Assembly: GCA_014859785.1 (NCBI GenBank)
Contig: JACUTP010000085.1
Location: forward strand, 1-7,711
DNA from: Candidatus Methanoperedentaceae archaeon
GTDB taxonomy: Archaea; Halobacteriota; Methanosarcinia; Methanosarcinales; Methanoperedenaceae
Direction of reading: 5' to 3'
DNA length: 7,711 nt
Below, piece after piece: positions 6,000-7,711 of this stretch. Positions within the stretch are counted from its first letter, which is position 1. Each line of letters starts with the position of its first letter. A model generated the notes under the pieces. It did not search any database. It saw only the letters and a list, made by a program, of their open reading frames with translations, and was not told the DNA's origin. The position numbers and the translations under genes are program-made.

Positions 6000-7490
6000 T
6001 TATTCCAGTATTGAATTAACCTCTGGTGACATGCAGTAATCGCATTTTGCAGGAAGGTACCTTCTTGTTGCACAGTTCTTGCACATCTGCACTGGCGCAA
6101 GGGGTTTTTCAGGCGCAAGTGCCACCGCATTTACCATTGCTACAATGCTGGGAGGCTCGGGTGCAAGCAGGCATGGCTGGTCGATGAAACGAAGGAGTGC
6201 CGTGGCTCTTACGGTAATGGCAGTGTAGGGATATGCGTATGCCTGGACATTGTTGAGTTCAGGGTTGTTCCTGACAGGTGAGAGGTCGATGGGAACGCCC
6301 ATTACCTTTTTTCCCCCTCCTGGCTTTCGTGCATTTATCCTCTCCCCGCGGGTGGCAAAATCCAGGAAATCGTTAACATGCAGTTCCCCCACCATGGGCC
6401 TGTCAAAAGGATGGGTTAACACAAAGTTCTTGAAGCGTTTCTGCATCATGTCCTGGATGTAATCAGGAGTAAAGCCGTCCCATGCCAGGATGTCTGCTAT
6501 GGCTGAGGCGCTGGCGCCCGTTGCAATGGAGGCTACATCAAACGGGCTTTTTATTTTATCCAGAGATAAAGCAGAGTTCAGGGTACTTGCCGCTACTTCG
6601 GATATTGACTCAAGAATCGCCATACACATATCATCCCTGCATAACTTATAGTAAGATGAACCGATATGGTGTCCGATATCCCCCACATGCGTTGGAAGCA
6701 TTACGATATTCGCGGGATGAACGCCTGCATCAACAGCCGCTTCTACTGTTGGTGAGAATTTCTTCCTGTACATATCAAAATACCTGAACCTGTCGTAGGA
6801 GGTATGACCGAGCTCTCCCATGAGATGAAGCATAGCTTGCACAGGCTTATCCCATATCCACTTCAGGTAGCGCTTCTCCTCGTCTATGGCTTTCTTTACG
6901 TCCCTCGTGGCGCCAAGGGTTTTAGTGTAAATATCCCCGAAGACATATATCCCGTTCAGTCCCCATGATTTTGCAGAAAGTATAGCCTGTTTATATTTCT
7001 TCTCGATCTTCGCCCGCGCCATTATCTGCGCCAGCACATTGAAAGTGCTCCCCGGAAGGGCTGCAAAGTCCTTGGAAGATATTATCCCGTAGAAGCCGTT
7101 ATGCACCCTTGTTGCTTCGATGCCCACAATGTCTTCGGATTCGTCTATCGTTTCTATGAATATCTCAACCGCTCTACGGAATTCCGGGTCAAGTTCATAC
7201 ATTATCTCAAGGGTGATAGGGGTCTGCTGCCACTCAAGAAAGGCAGTGTCCAGGGGAGTTATGGTATTTGTGAGTGAGGTGAGGATGTCGTAATGAAGCA
7301 GCAGGGAGCTCTGGTATAAGTCCATGGCTTCTTTTGACTGCTCCTGAGAGCACTCAAAACCTTTGATGACGTTCACATACGGACGTGCGTGCTCAAGCAG
7401 GAAATCCTGGTATCTGTTGGTTTTTATTGCCTGTACTGCTGCGTTCTGGGCTGCTGTGGCATCATTCACCACTTTTTCGATAAGGTTCAT
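6000..7490 (-). CDS. Conserved methanogen protein, probably DUF2193, with C-terminal zinc ribbon
   Basis: This 496-residue protein resembles the archaeal family DUF2193, which has no known function; the assignment is from memory of length and sequence style. No signal peptide or membrane segment is apparent. The N-terminal half is largely helical (LIEKVVNDATAAQNAAVQA at 3-21). Noteworthy clusters are HARPYVN (34-40), GDIYTKTLGATRD (185-197), MGELGHTSYDRFRYFDMYRK (224-243), and a His/Asp/Cys-rich stretch, LPTHVGDIGHHIGSSYYKLC (265-284), followed by DDMC. The second of these segments holds His268, Asp271, His274, His275, Cys284 and Cys289, plausible metal ligands. The tail carries a small zinc ribbon, C-x2-C-x9-C-x2-C (Cys470, 473, 483, 486). 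The start is supported by GAGG (minus strand, 7496-7499) five bases before the ATG. It is monocistronic here and convergent with mfnF; enzymatic function is unproven. Confidence 0.7.
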   Translation of the reverse strand: MNLIEKVVNDATAAQNAAVQAIKTNRYQDFLLEHARPYVNVIKGFECSQEQSKEAMDLYQSSLLLHYDILTSLTNTITPLDTAFLEWQQTPITLEIMYELDPEFRRAVEIFIETIDESEDIVGIEATRVHNGFYGIISSKDFAALPGSTFNVLAQIMARAKIEKKYKQAILSAKSWGLNGIYVFGDIYTKTLGATRDVKKAIDEEKRYLKWIWDKPVQAMLHLMGELGHTSYDRFRYFDMYRKKFSPTVEAAVDAGVHPANIVMLPTHVGDIGHHIGSSYYKLCRDDMCMAILESISEVAASTLNSALSLDKIKSPFDVASIATGASASAIADILAWDGFTPDYIQDMMQKRFKNFVLTHPFDRPMVGELHVNDFLDFATRGERINARKPGGGKKVMGVPIDLSPVRNNPELNNVQAYAYPYTAITVRATALLRFIDQPCLLAPEPPSIVAMVNAVALAPEKPLAPVQMCKNCATRRYLPAKCDYCMSPEVNSILE

Positions 7491-7557
7491 TCTTTCCTCG
7501 ATTTACTGCATTTATCCCATGTTTAATTCCTTTAAACCAGCATTACTCCTTTGTTTG

Positions 7558-7565
7558 TATATAAA
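7558..7565 (-). promoter_or_regulatory. Consensus TATA box of the DUF2193-like gene
   Basis: The minus strand reads TTTATATA, a perfect archaeal box A and the best promoter match in the window. Transcription should start about 25 bases downstream, near 7537, giving a leader of about 45 bases ending in the GAGG ribosome-binding site. The quality of the match suggests strong expression. Confidence 0.7.
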
Positions 7566-7569
7566 GCCT

Positions 7570-7665
7570 TTATATCTTTGATTCTGTTTTTGGCTTATTT
7601 CTGAAAGCTATAATTACGCCTAATTCGTCACCGTTGATCCTTTTCAATATTGATACCAGAAACAT
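7570..7665 (-). CDS. Doubtful 31-codon ORF upstream of the DUF2193-like gene
   Basis: The frame starts at an ATG (7665) and ends at TAA (7572-7570), five bases before the TATA box of the next gene. Its 31 residues (MFLVSILKRINGDELGVIIA, then FRNKPKTESKI) have a protein-like mix of hydrophobic and charged residues. The same frame stays open upstream to a TAA at 7710-7708. No ribosome-binding site precedes the ATG. It could be a tiny gene, the decayed end of an older gene, or chance. I do not recognise it and give it low weight. Confidence 0.18.
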   Translation of the reverse strand: MFLVSILKRINGDELGVIIAFRNKPKTESKI

Positions 7666-7670
7666 GACTG

Positions 7671-7689
7671 ACGGTATGCCACTTACCGT
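7671..7689. repeat. Six-base inverted repeat beside a TATA-like element
   Basis: ACGGTA (7671-7676) and TACCGT (7684-7689) are perfect inverted copies with a seven-base spacer. A TATA-like stretch, CTATAAAA, lies just to the right at 7694-7701. The arrangement could be an operator for a plus-strand gene beyond the window, or lie in the leader of the doubtful minus-strand ORF. A match this short could also be chance. Confidence 0.3.
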
Positions 7690-7711
7690 ATAACTATAAA
7701 AAATAATTTAG

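Noticed and set aside
7532..7543. Three-codon minus-strand mini-ORF (Met-Leu-Val-stop) preceded by AAAGGAG, resembling a leader uORF
   Set aside because: Its ATG lies at or just upstream of the transcript start expected from the TTTATATA box, so it is probably not in the mRNA. A mapped start upstream of 7550 would reopen it.
1..7711. CRISPR array, tRNA or rRNA genes, insertion sequences, phage genes
   Set aside because: I found no regularly spaced repeats, no RNA-gene signatures and no transposase or integrase motif in any frame; nearly all of the window is accounted for by core genes.

Overview
The window comes from an archaeal chromosome, most likely a euryarchaeon of the Methanosarcinales or a related methanogen/ANME lineage. 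The evidence is the gene content: aIF2-beta fused to a TRAM domain, archaeal ribosomal protein L10e, the wybutosine enzyme Taw2, the methanofuran-biosynthesis enzyme MfnF, and a protein that resembles the methanogen-associated DUF2193 family. The signals are also archaeal: TATA boxes about 25 nt upstream of presumed transcription starts, T-rich terminators and ATGA stop/start overlaps. I cannot name a genus with confidence. I see no rRNA, tRNA, CRISPR array, insertion sequence or phage gene, so this looks like core chromosome rather than an accessory island.

Layout. Positions 3-158 (+) hold the 3' end of a gene that enters from the left: one hydrophobic segment and a lysine-rich tail. Six bases later and convergent with it is a minus-strand translation operon, rpl10e (1313-789) then aIF2-beta (785-165), read from a TATA box near 1390. 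Divergent from it, an operon of three tightly coupled plus-strand genes runs from about 1478 to 3977: a stand-alone tandem ACT-domain protein, a homoserine dehydrogenase with no ACT domain of its own, and Taw2. Three single genes follow on the plus strand, each with its own probable promoter: a 48-residue membrane mini-protein (4108-4254), rubrerythrin (4365-4937) and mfnF (4989-5960). Convergent with mfnF is a 496-residue minus-strand gene (7490-6000), which I assign tentatively to DUF2193, with a His/Cys cluster, a C-terminal zinc ribbon and a perfect TTTATATA box. The last 220 bases hold that promoter, a doubtful 31-codon ORF and an inverted repeat beside a TATA-like element.

How the genes may work together. 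The ACT protein is probably the feedback-sensing partner of the homoserine dehydrogenase, acting in trans. Taw2 takes the aminocarboxypropyl group of S-adenosylmethionine, and methionine is made from homoserine, so its place in the operon has a possible metabolic rationale, but this is inference. MfnF makes the C1 carrier methanofuran, and rubrerythrin fits an oxygen-sensitive anaerobe. No wholly new system is evident. The items most worth following are the DUF2193-like protein, the 48-residue membrane protein, and the ACT-hom-taw2 operon.
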